Shown: in pieces, positions 16,536-26,007 of the stretch
Layout: every line of letters begins with the position of its first letter
Numbering within the stretch: the first letter of the stretch is position 1
From: JADLHS01 sp964594985
GTDB lineage: Bacteria > Verrucomicrobiota > Verrucomicrobiia > Limisphaerales > JADLHS01
Reading direction: 5' to 3'
Assembly: GCA_964594985.1 (NCBI GenBank)
Contig: CAZQNQ010000011.1
Location: 62,001 to 126,000, forward strand
Length of the DNA stretch: 64,000 nucleotides
The notes under the pieces: generated by a model
The model's database searches: none
The model's input: the letters and a program-made list of their open reading frames with translations, nothing else
Told to the model about the DNA's origin: nothing
Program-made: the position numbers and the translations under genes

Positions 16536-19016
16536 TCAGGGATTGACGGACGCGGGTGGCAGGCTTTGTAAGAAGTGTTCGGCGCGGGCGCCAAGTTCGG
16601 GGCGTTGCCGAGCTTGGGCCGCTGCCAAGGCTGCTTCCGCCGTCTGCCGCGCTGCGGCCAATTGATTGTTCTGCTGTTGCGCCGCCGCCAGCGCCAGCAA
16701 CGCCGCCGGGTCCTGCTGTTGCGTCAACTCGCAGGCGCGGGTGGCCAGTTGCAGTGCCCGGGGAGAATCCGTCCGTCCGGACTCGGCGGTGCTACCCAAC
16801 AACGCAGCCAGATTGATCAACGCGCCGACATGGTCCGGGGCCAGCCGGTGAGCGGCTTCCAGTTGTTCAAGGGCGAGGCGCGGTTGGTCCAGATGCCGCA
16901 AGGCATCAGCCAGCTTCAGCCGACCGTCAACCTGATCGGGGCAGAACCGCACATAGTCCTGATACGCGGCGGCAGCGGCGGACCAATTGCCTGCCCGAGC
17001 CTGGGCCAGCCCCAAGTTCAAATGCACGGGAGCGAAGTCCGGTTGCCGTTGCCGGGCCAGTTCAAATTGTTCAATGGCTGGGGCGATTTGGTTCTGTCGC
17101 AACAAAGCTGCGCCCAGATTGACCCGCATTTCGCTCGCGTCCGGGGCCAGGGCCAGCGCTTTTCTAAACGCCTCGATTGCGAGCTCAGTCTGGCCGGTTT
17201 GGGAGTACGCGTAGGCCAGATTATTGTAAACCTCCGTCTGGCCGGGGCGCAGCCGCAGCGACCGTTCGTAAAAGGGAATCGCCGGCGCCGCTTGCCCCAT
17301 GCGGATCATCACGTTGCCAAGATGAAACAGCGTCGGCGCGTAATCGGGACGCAGTTTTTCAGCCTCGGTAAAAGCCTGAAGGGATTCGGCGTATTTCCCT
17401 TGCCGGGTCAGCGCCAGGCCCAGTTGGAAATAACCGGGAAAATAATTCGCCTTCCGCTCAACGGCATTGCGATAGCAAGTGACGGCTTCGTCGAGCCGGT
17501 TGGACACCATAAAGATATCCCCAATATCTTTGTATGGATCGGGCTGGTTCGGTTGCAGCTCGATTGCGCGGCGCAGGTGGTAAAACGCCCGCGAGTAGTT
17601 GGTCTGTTGCGTGTAGGCCGTCCCGACTATTGCATGGCCCACGTACTCATCCGGAAACCGCTCGGTCACGGGCACGAACAAAGTACAAGTGTTCTCCCAC
17701 CGCCAGACCTGCCGCCCCGCAAGCCCGAAGCAGATCGCCAGCAGCAAGCCGACAACGATCCGAAACGGGGCTTTTGCTTGAAGCGACAACCGCGGCATCG
17801 TGTTTTGAACAAGCCAAGCCAAGCCGATAAAAACTCCGATCAAGGGAAGGTAGGAATAACGATTGGCCAGCGCTTGGTTGCCGACTTGCACCAGTCCAAT
17901 CACCGGCACGAGCGTCCCAAGATACCAACTCCACCCGACAAATCCCCAACGATGTTCCTGACGGTTCCGCCAGACGAGAAAACTGATGCCCGCCAACACC
18001 GCCCCCGCCAACGCCACCCGCCAGACGACCAAGGGTTCAAACGGATAAAACGGCAGCAGTTCCCGGGGACAAATGGTCTGCCAAAAATACAACGCGTAGC
18101 TTTGCACCGCGTTACCCAGCCGGTAGTCCGCAGAAATGGCATGCAACGTATGGGTCGCCCCGGCGGCGGATTGCACCGCAAACGTAATGACGCAAGAAAT
18201 CACACTCAGCGCCAGAAACGGCAGTTTTTCGAGGACCAGCCGCCGCAGCGGTTCGCGCCCCCACCGTTGCCCCGGCCAGAAATCCAGCAACAACAAAACA
18301 AACGGCCACGTCACCAGCATGGGCTTGCTCATCAACCCCAACGCCAAACCGACCAATGCCAGCCCGTAAAATTTACGCGGTCGTTTTCCGGCGGCATCCG
18401 GGGGCGCTTGTTGGTAACACGTGTAACACCACAACGTGGCCAGGCCCCAAAAGGCGCTGAGCACGTCCTTGCGTTCGGAGATCCACGCCACGGATTCCAC
18501 GTGCAACGGATGCCAGGCGAACAACGCGGCCACTACCCAACTGCGCCCGGTCGCCCCGGTCGCCTGCCGCAGCCAGCCGAACAACAACACCGCGTTCAGC
18601 GCGTGCAAAACCACGTTGTGCCAGTGATGCGGCCCGGGTTGCACGCCCCAGAGCTGGCAATCGAGCATGTGCGACAACCACGTGAGCGGATGCCAGTTGG
18701 CGGAGTGGGATTTCGTGAACGCCCAGACGATGCCAGACCAACTGAAACCCTGGTTCAGGTGCGTGTTCTCGGTGACATACTCCGGGTCGTCGTAGTTGAC
18801 GAACTCAAACCGCCCGACCGGCGCGTAGAGCAGCAACGTGAGCGCGAACAACGCAACCGTTCCCCCCACCCAGGATCGTCGCCACCAAGGCAGGGTGGCG
18901 GGGGCGGAAAATTTTTGGGCGACGCCGGTCAGCACGGCGTGTTCTTGCCAGTTCACCGCCAGCCTGACAATGCAATTATGCCCGTTCCCGGCCCGGCCAG
19001 ATGAAAGCGCTTTCAT
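16536..19016 (-). CDS. TMTC-like multi-pass membrane protein with TPR repeats
   Basis: 826 aa. The first half is a GT-C-type membrane region with about ten hydrophobic segments and the signatures FVNYDDPEYV (about 72-81), ANWHPLTWLSHML and HPLHVESVAWISERKDV, as in the TMTC/O-mannosyltransferase-like bacterial family. The second half (about 455-800) has eight or more TPR units (NLGAALLRQNQIAPAIEQFE and similar). Such proteins are proposed to glycosylate envelope proteins, but the activity here is inferred. The ATG at 19016 leaves about 45 polar residues before the first helix; a later start is possible. Confidence 0.9.
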   Translation of the reverse strand: MKALSSGRAGNGHNCIVRLAVNWQEHAVLTGVAQKFSAPATLPWWRRSWVGGTVALFALTLLLYAPVGRFEFVNYDDPEYVTENTHLNQGFSWSGIVWAFTKSHSANWHPLTWLSHMLDCQLWGVQPGPHHWHNVVLHALNAVLLFGWLRQATGATGRSWVVAALFAWHPLHVESVAWISERKDVLSAFWGLATLWCYTCYQQAPPDAAGKRPRKFYGLALVGLALGLMSKPMLVTWPFVLLLLDFWPGQRWGREPLRRLVLEKLPFLALSVISCVITFAVQSAAGATHTLHAISADYRLGNAVQSYALYFWQTICPRELLPFYPFEPLVVWRVALAGAVLAGISFLVWRNRQEHRWGFVGWSWYLGTLVPVIGLVQVGNQALANRYSYLPLIGVFIGLAWLVQNTMPRLSLQAKAPFRIVVGLLLAICFGLAGRQVWRWENTCTLFVPVTERFPDEYVGHAIVGTAYTQQTNYSRAFYHLRRAIELQPNQPDPYKDIGDIFMVSNRLDEAVTCYRNAVERKANYFPGYFQLGLALTRQGKYAESLQAFTEAEKLRPDYAPTLFHLGNVMIRMGQAAPAIPFYERSLRLRPGQTEVYNNLAYAYSQTGQTELAIEAFRKALALAPDASEMRVNLGAALLRQNQIAPAIEQFELARQRQPDFAPVHLNLGLAQARAGNWSAAAAAYQDYVRFCPDQVDGRLKLADALRHLDQPRLALEQLEAAHRLAPDHVGALINLAALLGSTAESGRTDSPRALQLATRACELTQQQDPAALLALAAAQQQNNQLAAARQTAEAALAAAQARQRPELGARAEHFLQSLPPASVNP

Positions 19017-19089
19017 GGAGCGCCTGGCTGTGCGAATAATGTCCCAATGGGGCTGCGGCCCCGGAACGCGGGCGTAAAGTTGTCACTGA

Positions 19090-21174
19090 ATGAAAACCCG
19101 AATCGTCCTTTTCGTCGCTTTGCTGGCGGCTTTTTTTGGCCCAAACCTCCCCAAGTCCAGCGCGCAGTTGCCCATGAGTGTCGGGCCGTACGCGCAGAAC
19201 TTTGATTCGCTGGCGACTTCGGGAACGGCGAATGCATGGACGGATAATTCAACACTACCGGGTTGGTATGCCTCGAAAACCGCCAATGGCACGACCGTCA
19301 CGACGTATCGAGGCGAGCCGGGGGCCAACAATGCCGGGGCGCTTTACAGCTATGGCGTGCAGGGCGTCAACAGCATCACGGATCGCGCGTTGGGCTCGGT
19401 TGCTTCCGCTACGCCGGGGAATCTGGCCTATGGCGTTCGGTTCACCAACGACACCGCCGCCACCTTTACCAACTTTACCGTCACTTACACAGGCGAACAA
19501 TGGCGCAATGGTGGTAATACAACGGCTCACACGCTGGCTTTTTCCTATCGTATCAGCAACAGCCCCATCACGGACTCCGATGCGGCCAATGCGAATTCAT
19601 GGACCAGTGTGGCCGCTTTGAATTTTGTCACCCCCACCGCGGGAAGCACCGCCTCGGCGCTGGACGGTAATGCGGCGACCAATCGCCAGGTTCTCAACAC
19701 ATTTCTCGCAGGCGTAACCGTTGGTCCATCCCAGGAAATCTTCTTCCGCTGGTCAGACGTCAATGACATCGGCAACGATCATGGTTTCGGCGTTGATGAC
19801 TTGAGCATCACCTTCAATACCGGGAGCGGCCCGGTCTTGGTGGCCCCGACCTTTTCATCCTCGCCCCAAAGCCTGAACGTCCTCGTGGGCGACTCCGTAC
19901 AGTTCACCGCCGCCGCCAGCGGCAATCCCGCGCCGGTCTATCAGTGGCAGTTCAATGGCACAAACCTTCCTAGCGCCGCCAGCCCCACGCTGTCCTTCGC
20001 CAGCGTCACCACCAATCACGCCGGCAACTACCGCGTCATCGCCACCAATTCCCAAGGGGCGGCCACCAGCGAAGTTGCAACGCTCACCGTGAACGTGTCA
20101 ACCGCTGGGCTTTCCTTGCTGACCTACAACGTGAAAGGCAACGGCGCGACCGACTGGAGCACGAACGCAACGCAAGTGCAGGCCATCGCGCGACAGTTGC
20201 AATACCTCCAGCCCGACGTCATCACGTTCAACGAAATTCCTTGGACCTTGCGCTACGAGATGACCAATTTCATCGCCGCGTTTCTGCCCAACTACAACCT
20301 CGTCGTCAGCAGCGGCACGGATGGCTCGATTTGCAGCGCCATCGCCACGCGCCATCCCATCACGCGCGCCAGCAAATGGCTCGACGGGATTGATCTGCGC
20401 AGCTTCGGCTACAGCAACGCCAACAACGCGCTCGACAACTTCACGCGCGACCTCTTCGAGGCACAGATCGCCGTGCCGGGTTTTGCGCGGCCACTGCACG
20501 TCTATACCACGCACCTCAAGGCTACTTCCTCGTCGGCCGAGTACGCCGACAACGCCCTGAAGCGCGCCGCCGAAGCCACGGCCATCACAAACTTTTTCGC
20601 CACCAATCTCTTCGTGCTCTATCCCTACGATCTTTATGTGCTGTCCGGCGACATGAACGCCTCAGACACGAACGAGCTCTGTATCCAAAAGCTCCTCAGC
20701 CCGCCGACGGGCCTGACGATGACACAGCCGAAGAATCCCGTCACCGGCAGCCTGAACACCTATTCCACCGCCGCCGCCAATCCGGCCTCGCGACTCGATT
20801 ATATTTTCCCCGGCCCGCTGCTCTATTCCAACATCAAGACGAGCCAGGTGTTCCGCACCGACAAGTTGACGCCGCTGCCGCCGGGCTTGAACAGCAACGA
20901 CAGTCAGGTGGCCTCCGATCATTATCCGGTGCTGATGGTGTTCAACAATCCCTATGACAAGCCCTTCAAACTCCGCTCCATCACGCGGATCAATCCGACG
21001 GTGACGCTGCAATGGGAATCGGTCTTCGGTCAGCCGTATCGCGTGGAAAGTTCCCCCAACCTGACGACGTGGACGACGCAGGCGAATAATCTCGTGGCGA
21101 CGGGGACGAACTACACTTACAGCACGAACCTCAACGATGCCGCGCGATACTTCCGCATTTACCGCCTGCCTTGA
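19090..21174 (+). CDS. Secreted endonuclease/exonuclease/phosphatase-family protein with Ig domain
   Basis: 694 aa, exported (signal peptide about 1-25, FVALLAAFFGPNLPKSSAQ). Residues 30-245 form a beta-rich module with FGVDDLSITF. An Ig-like domain (about 258-335, GNPAPVYQWQFNGTNL...HAGNYRV) follows, then the EEP catalytic domain (about 340-625) with TYNVKG, FNEIP, SGDMNASDT, LDYIF and SDHYPV holding the expected Asn, Glu, Asp and His residues. The last 65 residues (VTLQWESVFGQPYRVESS) are a C-terminal module common on verrucomicrobial secreted proteins. Probably an extracellular nuclease or phosphodiesterase; it may scavenge phosphate or nucleotides. Confidence 0.92.
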   Translation: MKTRIVLFVALLAAFFGPNLPKSSAQLPMSVGPYAQNFDSLATSGTANAWTDNSTLPGWYASKTANGTTVTTYRGEPGANNAGALYSYGVQGVNSITDRALGSVASATPGNLAYGVRFTNDTAATFTNFTVTYTGEQWRNGGNTTAHTLAFSYRISNSPITDSDAANANSWTSVAALNFVTPTAGSTASALDGNAATNRQVLNTFLAGVTVGPSQEIFFRWSDVNDIGNDHGFGVDDLSITFNTGSGPVLVAPTFSSSPQSLNVLVGDSVQFTAAASGNPAPVYQWQFNGTNLPSAASPTLSFASVTTNHAGNYRVIATNSQGAATSEVATLTVNVSTAGLSLLTYNVKGNGATDWSTNATQVQAIARQLQYLQPDVITFNEIPWTLRYEMTNFIAAFLPNYNLVVSSGTDGSICSAIATRHPITRASKWLDGIDLRSFGYSNANNALDNFTRDLFEAQIAVPGFARPLHVYTTHLKATSSSAEYADNALKRAAEATAITNFFATNLFVLYPYDLYVLSGDMNASDTNELCIQKLLSPPTGLTMTQPKNPVTGSLNTYSTAAANPASRLDYIFPGPLLYSNIKTSQVFRTDKLTPLPPGLNSNDSQVASDHYPVLMVFNNPYDKPFKLRSITRINPTVTLQWESVFGQPYRVESSPNLTTWTTQANNLVATGTNYTYSTNLNDAARYFRIYRLP

Positions 21175-21177
21175 GCC

Positions 21178-21519
21178 TCAGTCGTCGAATCCGAACATCC
21201 GCGTGACCGCCCAAAGCGCTGCAACGCATGGTTGGACCGCATGATAAAATGCTCCTATCCACTCGAATTGCTCAACGAGTTTCTCTGCACGTCTTGGCGC
21301 CTTTTCATTACGCGGAAGAAACACGTTTTTCACCCAATCTTTGTGGGGCGGCAGTTCTTCGCCGTTCCTGAACTTCCGGGCAAACAGCGGCCGGAATCCG
21401 CTCCAATCCGCGTGTTTGCCACTCTCCAGATACTCTCTGGCCTTGGCAATCGCTTGCTGTAGCGACTCGATGCGATCAAGAACAGCCTTCCTCTTCGCGT
21501 TCATTTGCTTGCTCGACAT
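21178..21519 (-). CDS. Small protein of unknown function
   Basis: 113 aa, not recognised. It starts with a charged helical region (residues 5-35, KRKAVLDRIESLQQAIAKAR), has basic WSGFRPLFARKFRNG in the middle and a hydrophobic tail (FYHAVQPCVAALWAVTRMF). A GGA ribosome site lies just upstream (AAAGGAATCATG). The stop codon nearly abuts the converging nuclease stop. It looks coding from composition, but no homologue comes to mind. Confidence 0.6.
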   Translation of the reverse strand: MSSKQMNAKRKAVLDRIESLQQAIAKAREYLESGKHADWSGFRPLFARKFRNGEELPPHKDWVKNVFLPRNEKAPRRAEKLVEQFEWIGAFYHAVQPCVAALWAVTRMFGFDD

Positions 21520-21558
21520 GATTCCTTTGCGGCCAACGACCCAAGCTCAGAGCACCAA

Positions 21559-21588
21559 GAAAAAGCCCCGGCGCAAACCGGGGCTTTG
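21559..21588 (-). terminator. Rho-independent terminator downstream of mdh
   Basis: Stem AGCCCCGG / CCGGGGCT (21564-21571 / 21578-21585), loop of six. The A-run at 21559-21563 becomes a U-run on the minus-strand transcript. It lies 30 bp beyond the mdh stop. Confidence 0.85.
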
Positions 21589-21617
21589 AAGTTTTATTGG
21601 ATTGCCACTGACGTTCG

Positions 21618-22613
21618 TTATTTCGGGATCAGATCGTTTACGAGCGCCTTTTCTTCCTTCAGCTCGTTCTCGGTGATCGCGATCTTCGCGCGGCTGAATT
21701 CGTTGAGCGGCACATCCTGCACGATTTCCCAGCTCTTGCCCGTGCTGCGGATCGGGTAGCTGAACATCAACCCCTTCTCGATGCCGTAGCTGCCATCGGT
21801 GCAGACCGCGACGCTGGTCCAATCGCCCTTCGGCGTCGGGTTCACGAGCGAGCGGACGGTATCAATCGCCGCGTTCGCCGCGCTCGCCGCGCTGGAGAGG
21901 CCGCGCGCCTTGATGATGGCCGCGCCGCGCTGTTGCACGGTGGCGATGAAATCTTTTTCCAACCACTCGGTGTGCTTGATGACGTCCGGCACGGGGCGCG
22001 TGCCGATGCGGGCGTTGAAGAAATCGGGATACATCGTGGCGCTGTGATTGCCCCAGATGGCGAGGTTGCTGACGCTGGTGATGTCCACACTGGCCTTCTG
22101 CGCGAGCTGGGCCTTGGCGCGGTTTTCATCCAGGCGCGTCATGGCGAAGAAACGGTCGCGCGGGATGTTGCGGGCGTTGTTCATGAGGATCAACGCGTTG
22201 GTGTTGCACGGATTACCGACGACGAGCGCGCGGATGTCAGCGGCGGCGTTCTTTTCGAGCGCTTTGCCCTGGCCGACGAAAATTTTGCCATTTGCACCAA
22301 GCAGGTCCTTGCGTTCCATGCCGGCCTTACGCGGCGCGGCACCGACGAAGAGCGCCCAGTTCACGTCCTTGAAGCCGACGTCGAGGTTGCCGGTGGCGAC
22401 GATGCCCTTGAGCAACGGAAACGCGCAGTCATCAATCTCCATCACCGTGCCCTTGAGTTTCTCGAGGACTTCCGGAACGTCCACTTCGATGAGGTGGAGG
22501 ATGACGGGTTGGTTTGGCCCAAACAGATCGCCGTTGGCGATGCGGAACAGGAGGGAGTAAGCGATTTGACCGGCAGCGCCGGTGACTGCGACACGGATGG
22601 GTTGATTGCTCAT
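21618..22613 (-). CDS. mdh: Malate dehydrogenase
   Basis: NAD-dependent TCA-cycle enzyme, 331 aa, of the type shared by Thermus, chlamydiae and eukaryotic cytosol. It has the Rossmann motif VAVTGAAGQIAYSL at the N-terminus, VGNPCNTNALI, the MTRLDENRAKAQLA substrate loop and the catalytic His in IWGNHSATMYPDF. The ATG at 22613 gives MSNQPIRVAVTGAAGQ; the frame continues upstream but the extra residues are not family-like. Confidence 0.97.
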   Translation of the reverse strand: MSNQPIRVAVTGAAGQIAYSLLFRIANGDLFGPNQPVILHLIEVDVPEVLEKLKGTVMEIDDCAFPLLKGIVATGNLDVGFKDVNWALFVGAAPRKAGMERKDLLGANGKIFVGQGKALEKNAAADIRALVVGNPCNTNALILMNNARNIPRDRFFAMTRLDENRAKAQLAQKASVDITSVSNLAIWGNHSATMYPDFFNARIGTRPVPDVIKHTEWLEKDFIATVQQRGAAIIKARGLSSAASAANAAIDTVRSLVNPTPKGDWTSVAVCTDGSYGIEKGLMFSYPIRSTGKSWEIVQDVPLNEFSRAKIAITENELKEEKALVNDLIPK

Positions 22614-22749
22614 AAAATCGAGCGGGATTATAGGAACAGCCGCCGCCGCCCCGCAAGCGCGCAGAGTGACGAGAAACAACTAGAAGCGGCGTTCAACTTG
22701 AGTGGTAGCAGTTCTCAAATGGAAGGCGCCGCGCGCTGCGGCCCACCCC

Positions 22750-22828
22750 GGGAGCGCCAGCGTCTCGCTGGCAAGTCGCGGTTCTCCGGGTCAGTGTGGA
22801 AACTCGCCGGCGGGACGCCGGCGCTCCC
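22750..22828. repeat. GGGAGCGCC palindromic element, copy 1
   Basis: The left half is GGGAGCGCCAGCGTCTCGCT (22750 on) and the right half ends GGACGCCGGCGCTCCC (22828). Each half is itself a small hairpin (CCGGCGGGACGCCGG). A second copy is at 59781-59858. It lies in the spacer between mdh and the NamZ-like gene. Confidence 0.82.
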
Positions 22829-22837
22829 AGAACGCGG

Positions 22838-24079
22838 TCAGTAGAGCAAAAACTGTTTCCGGGCGGCGCGGAACTGTTCCTCGCCAGCTTTCCAAGTTGC
22901 GACGATGGCGGCGGCGGATTGGCCGTTCTGCAACGCCAGTCGCATGGCATCCGTGCCGTTGACCTTGTCGAACATATCGAACTTCTTCTTCGCTTTGACG
23001 GCTTCAGCAAAAAGATCGCGCCCGGCCACCTGCTTCAACGCTTCCATGGCGTAATAGTTGATGGCGGTGAGCGGCGCGTTGGCCGGGTCGGTGAAATAAA
23101 GCTGCACACCGCCGACGAGCTGGCCTTTGAAGTTCCCGTAGAACGGCTGAAAGGTCACCGGCTGGAAACGCACGCCGGGGAGTTGGTAGTCGTTCAATTT
23201 CGCCGCAAGCTGATGCGGGTTCACGTTCGTCGCGGCGACACATTGGAACGGCAGCGTGTAACCGATGCCGATGCTCACGCCGCCGATTTCGCCGAGCATG
23301 CCGGTGGCGACCTGATACAACGGCGATTCGCCATGCGGCACGTGGGGCGACGCCGGCACCCACGGCAGCCCGGTATCACACCAGACCATCGAACGCTCCC
23401 AGCCGCGCATGGGGATGACGGTGAGCTTGCACTGGTTCGTGATCCAGCCCTTGGCGTTGATCATCTGCGCGAGTTCGCCGCAGGTCAGGCCATAGACGTA
23501 AGGCACATTCCAGCGGCTGACGAACGAACGACACTTCTCCTGCTCCACAAGTGGTCCTTCCACGCGCAGCCCGCCGAGGGGATTGGGCCGGTCCAACACG
23601 ACGAACTCCACGCCCGCCGCGCCACACGCTTCCATCGCCACCCCCATCGTGCTGATGAACGTGTAGGAGCGGCAGCCCGTGTCCTGCAAATCATAAACGA
23701 GCACATCGAGGTCTTTGAGCATCTCGGGCGTGGGTTTGCGGGTCTTGTCGTAAAGTGAATAGACCGGCAAGCCGGTGCGCTTTTCGATGCTGCTCGCGAT
23801 CTTGTCGCCGGCGGGAACCTCGCCGTAAATGCCATGCTCCGGGCCGAACAGCGCGACCAGCTTCACGCCGGGCGCGTTACGCAATACGTCAATCGTGCTC
23901 TCCAGCCGGCTGTTGATGCCGGAAGGATTGGTGATCAACCCAACACGCTTGCCGGCCAGCACCTTGAAGTTGGTTTCCACCAGCACTTCATTCCCCAGTT
24001 TCACGCGCGGCTCAGCCGCGGCAACTCCGGTCAGGAGCAAGGCGGCAAACATCACCATGATTGTGCGTAACAGTTTCAT
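22838..24079 (-). CDS. DUF1343 / NamZ-like exo-beta-N-acetylmuramidase
   Basis: Exported protein of 413 aa; signal peptide about 1-22 (MVMFAALLLTGVAAA). The family includes NamZ, an exo-lytic muramidase acting on peptidoglycan-derived MurNAc. Conserved blocks are RVGLITNPSG, LFGPEHGIYGEVPAG (about 77-91), YSLYDKTRKP, VYDLQDTGCRSYTF and VLDRPNPLGG. Start is the ATG at 24079. Probably in cell-wall turnover or muropeptide use; no recycling genes are adjacent. Confidence 0.93.
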   Translation of the reverse strand: MKLLRTIMVMFAALLLTGVAAAEPRVKLGNEVLVETNFKVLAGKRVGLITNPSGINSRLESTIDVLRNAPGVKLVALFGPEHGIYGEVPAGDKIASSIEKRTGLPVYSLYDKTRKPTPEMLKDLDVLVYDLQDTGCRSYTFISTMGVAMEACGAAGVEFVVLDRPNPLGGLRVEGPLVEQEKCRSFVSRWNVPYVYGLTCGELAQMINAKGWITNQCKLTVIPMRGWERSMVWCDTGLPWVPASPHVPHGESPLYQVATGMLGEIGGVSIGIGYTLPFQCVAATNVNPHQLAAKLNDYQLPGVRFQPVTFQPFYGNFKGQLVGGVQLYFTDPANAPLTAINYYAMEALKQVAGRDLFAEAVKAKKKFDMFDKVNGTDAMRLALQNGQSAAAIVATWKAGEEQFRAARKQFLLY

Positions 24080-24232
24080 TCAGTCAGGCGGACAAATCTC
24101 GGACGCGTTCCAAAATTATGCGGTTGGATGGAGCGGATGAAGTTTTGTGTTAAACATGTTCGTGTGCCGGGATTTGGCCCGACCCGATTTCCGAATTGAG
24201 CCGCGGGGTCGGAGACTGCTATGCTCCGCCCG

Positions 24233-25204
24233 ATGAACGTTTTCGTTACTGGCGGCGCGGGTTACATCGGTTCGGTCTGCGTCGAAGAACTCCTCAATGC
24301 CGGCTATCAAGTCACGGTTTTTGATAATCTCACGGAAGGCCATCGCTCCGCCGTTGATCCGCGCGCAAAGTTTGTGCAAGGCTGTTTCAGTGACGCCGCG
24401 CTGATCAAGAAAGCCGTCGCCGACTCGAAGGCCGAGGCTATCCTGCACTTCGCCGCCAACGCCCTCGTCGGCGAGTCCATGACGAATCCGTCGAAGTATT
24501 TTCGCAACAACGTCGCCAACGGCTTGAACTTGCTCGATGCCGCCGTCGAGTGCGGCGTGAAGAAATTTGTCTTCAGTTCCACCTGCGCCACGTATGGCCC
24601 GCCGGATCGCGTGCCGATGACGGAAGATCTGCCGCAACGCCCCATCAATCCCTATGGCGAATCCAAGTTGATGTTCGAGAAAATCCTCCAGTGGTATCAG
24701 AAACTTCACGGGCTGGAGTTCATCGCCTTCCGCTATTTCAACGCCGCCGGTGCGAGCGAGAAGTTCGGCGAGCATCATCGCATCGAGACGCATCTCATCC
24801 CGAATGTGCTCAAGGTCGCGCTCGGCCAGGCACAGCAATGCGAGATTTACGGCACGGATTATCCGACGCCGGACGGCACGTGCATCCGCGATTACATCCA
24901 CATCGTGGACCTCGCGCAGGCGCACATCCTCGGCCTCGCGCCCGGCCAGACCGGTTTCTACAATCTCGGCAACGGCGACGGTTACTCCGTGAAGGAAGTC
25001 ATCCAGATGTGCGAGAAGATCACCGGCGTGAAGATTCCGGCGATTGAAAAACCGCGCCGCGCGGGCGATCCACCCAAGCTCGTCGCCGCCGCCACGAAAG
25101 CCTACACCGAACTCGGCTGGAAGCCGAAGTATCCCAAGCTCGAAGACATCGTCGCCACCGCGTGGGCGTGGCATAAAAAATATCCGACCGGTTACGCGGA
25201 TTGA
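24233..25204 (+). CDS. galE: UDP-glucose 4-epimerase
   Basis: Short-chain dehydrogenase-fold epimerase, 323 aa. NAD-binding GGAGYIG is at 7-13, the catalytic triad is Ser/Thr in SSTCATYG (about 115-117) with Tyr141 and Lys145 in NPYGESK, and the sugar-binding YFNAAGA block follows. I use the ATG at 24233 (MNVFVTGG); another in-frame ATG lies 12 bp earlier. Together with galK (27560-28750) it would serve the Leloir galactose pathway or supply UDP-galactose for envelope sugars. The two genes are not in one operon. Confidence 0.96.
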   Translation: MNVFVTGGAGYIGSVCVEELLNAGYQVTVFDNLTEGHRSAVDPRAKFVQGCFSDAALIKKAVADSKAEAILHFAANALVGESMTNPSKYFRNNVANGLNLLDAAVECGVKKFVFSSTCATYGPPDRVPMTEDLPQRPINPYGESKLMFEKILQWYQKLHGLEFIAFRYFNAAGASEKFGEHHRIETHLIPNVLKVALGQAQQCEIYGTDYPTPDGTCIRDYIHIVDLAQAHILGLAPGQTGFYNLGNGDGYSVKEVIQMCEKITGVKIPAIEKPRRAGDPPKLVAAATKAYTELGWKPKYPKLEDIVATAWAWHKKYPTGYAD

Positions 25205-25243
25205 GCGGGAGCGGGTGGCAGAGTTGAGTTTGTGTTTTGGCTC

Positions 25244-25277
25244 GCCCTCACCTGTGTCCTCTCCCCCGGGGAGAGGA
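25244..25277. repeat. CTCTCCCC/GGGGAGAG repeat, copy 2
   Basis: GCCCTCACC followed by CCTCTCCCCCGGGGAGAGG, a near-perfect short palindrome 40 bp after the galE stop. Confidence 0.7.
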
Positions 25278-25371
25278 TGCTACCTTTTCGCACCATCAGA
25301 ACCTCGGAAGCGCGTTCGACCCATCCCGGCCCAGGAAATTTCAAAGCAGCAGCGAGCGTTTCCCCTTCTCC

Positions 25372-25396
25372 TTGGGGAGAAGGCCGGGATGAGGGA
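25372..25396. repeat. CTCTCCCC/GGGGAGAG repeat, copy 3
   Basis: CCCCTTCTCCTTGGGGAGAA followed by GGCCGGGATGAGGG, the same family with small changes. Confidence 0.65.
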
Positions 25397-25534
25397 GGTC
25401 GTTCTGAAAACCATCTTCTTCATGATTATTCTTCACACCATGCCACGCCAAATTTTCTTCCCAAATTCCGGGCCTAATTGCACCTTGGCGGCGGGCGGCA
25501 CGGGAAATTTATTAACACTCGAACTCTGAACTCT

Positions 25535-25972
25535 ATGGATCAATTCCTCCAAGCAGCAATTGAAGAAGCCAGGAAAGGTCTGGCGGCGGGCGGCATTCCC
25601 ATCGGCTCGGTGTTGGTGCTCGATGGGAAAATCATCGGGCGTGGGCACAATCAACGCGTCCAGCATGGCAGCGTGATCCATCACGCGGAGATGAATTGCC
25701 TCGAAAACGCCGGTCGCCAGAAGGCGTCGGTGTATGCGCGATGCACGCTGTATTCGACGTTGTCGCCGTGTCCGATGTGCAGCGGGGCGGCGTTGCTCTA
25801 CAAAATCCCGCGCATCATCGTGGGTGAGAACGTGACGTTCCAAGGCCCGGAAGCGTACGTGAAGTCGCAGGGCGTCAACGTGGAAATCCTCAACGACCCG
25901 ACGTGCATCCAGTTGATGAAGGATTTCATCGCCGCGCGACCGGAGTTGTGGAACGAGGACATCGGGGTCTGA
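25535..25972 (+). CDS. Cytosine-deaminase-like CMP/dCMP-fold deaminase
   Basis: Zinc-dependent nucleobase deaminase of 145 aa. Zinc and catalytic residues are His50 and Glu52 (HHAEMN) and Cys79/Cys82 (SPCPMCSG). The C-terminal region (LNDPTCIQLMKDFIAARPELWNEDIG) matches fungal-type cytosine deaminase closely, so cytosine to uracil is the best guess; guanine or tRNA adenosine deaminase is less likely. ATG at 25535. An NCS1 nucleobase transporter lies about 4 kb away (29107). Confidence 0.9.
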   Translation: MDQFLQAAIEEARKGLAAGGIPIGSVLVLDGKIIGRGHNQRVQHGSVIHHAEMNCLENAGRQKASVYARCTLYSTLSPCPMCSGAALLYKIPRIIVGENVTFQGPEAYVKSQGVNVEILNDPTCIQLMKDFIAARPELWNEDIGV

Positions 25973-26007
25973 GTGCCGGTCGCGTCCAAGCCGGGAATGA
26001 TTCTCTC

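Larger units (their letters stand above)
25205..25534. other. Spacer with two CTCTCCCC-type hairpins
   Basis: 330 bp between galE and the deaminase gene, same strand. It holds two copies of the CTCTCCCC/GGGGAGAG family (listed separately). No open frame with coding character was seen. A promoter for the downstream gene is presumably in the AT-rich part near 25415-25460, but I cannot define it. Confidence 0.5.

Noticed and set aside
16575..19004. 809-codon open frame on the + strand
   Set aside because: It is the antisense shadow of the TMTC/TPR gene, with no ribosome site and a Gln/Arg/Pro composition typical of GC-rich shadows.
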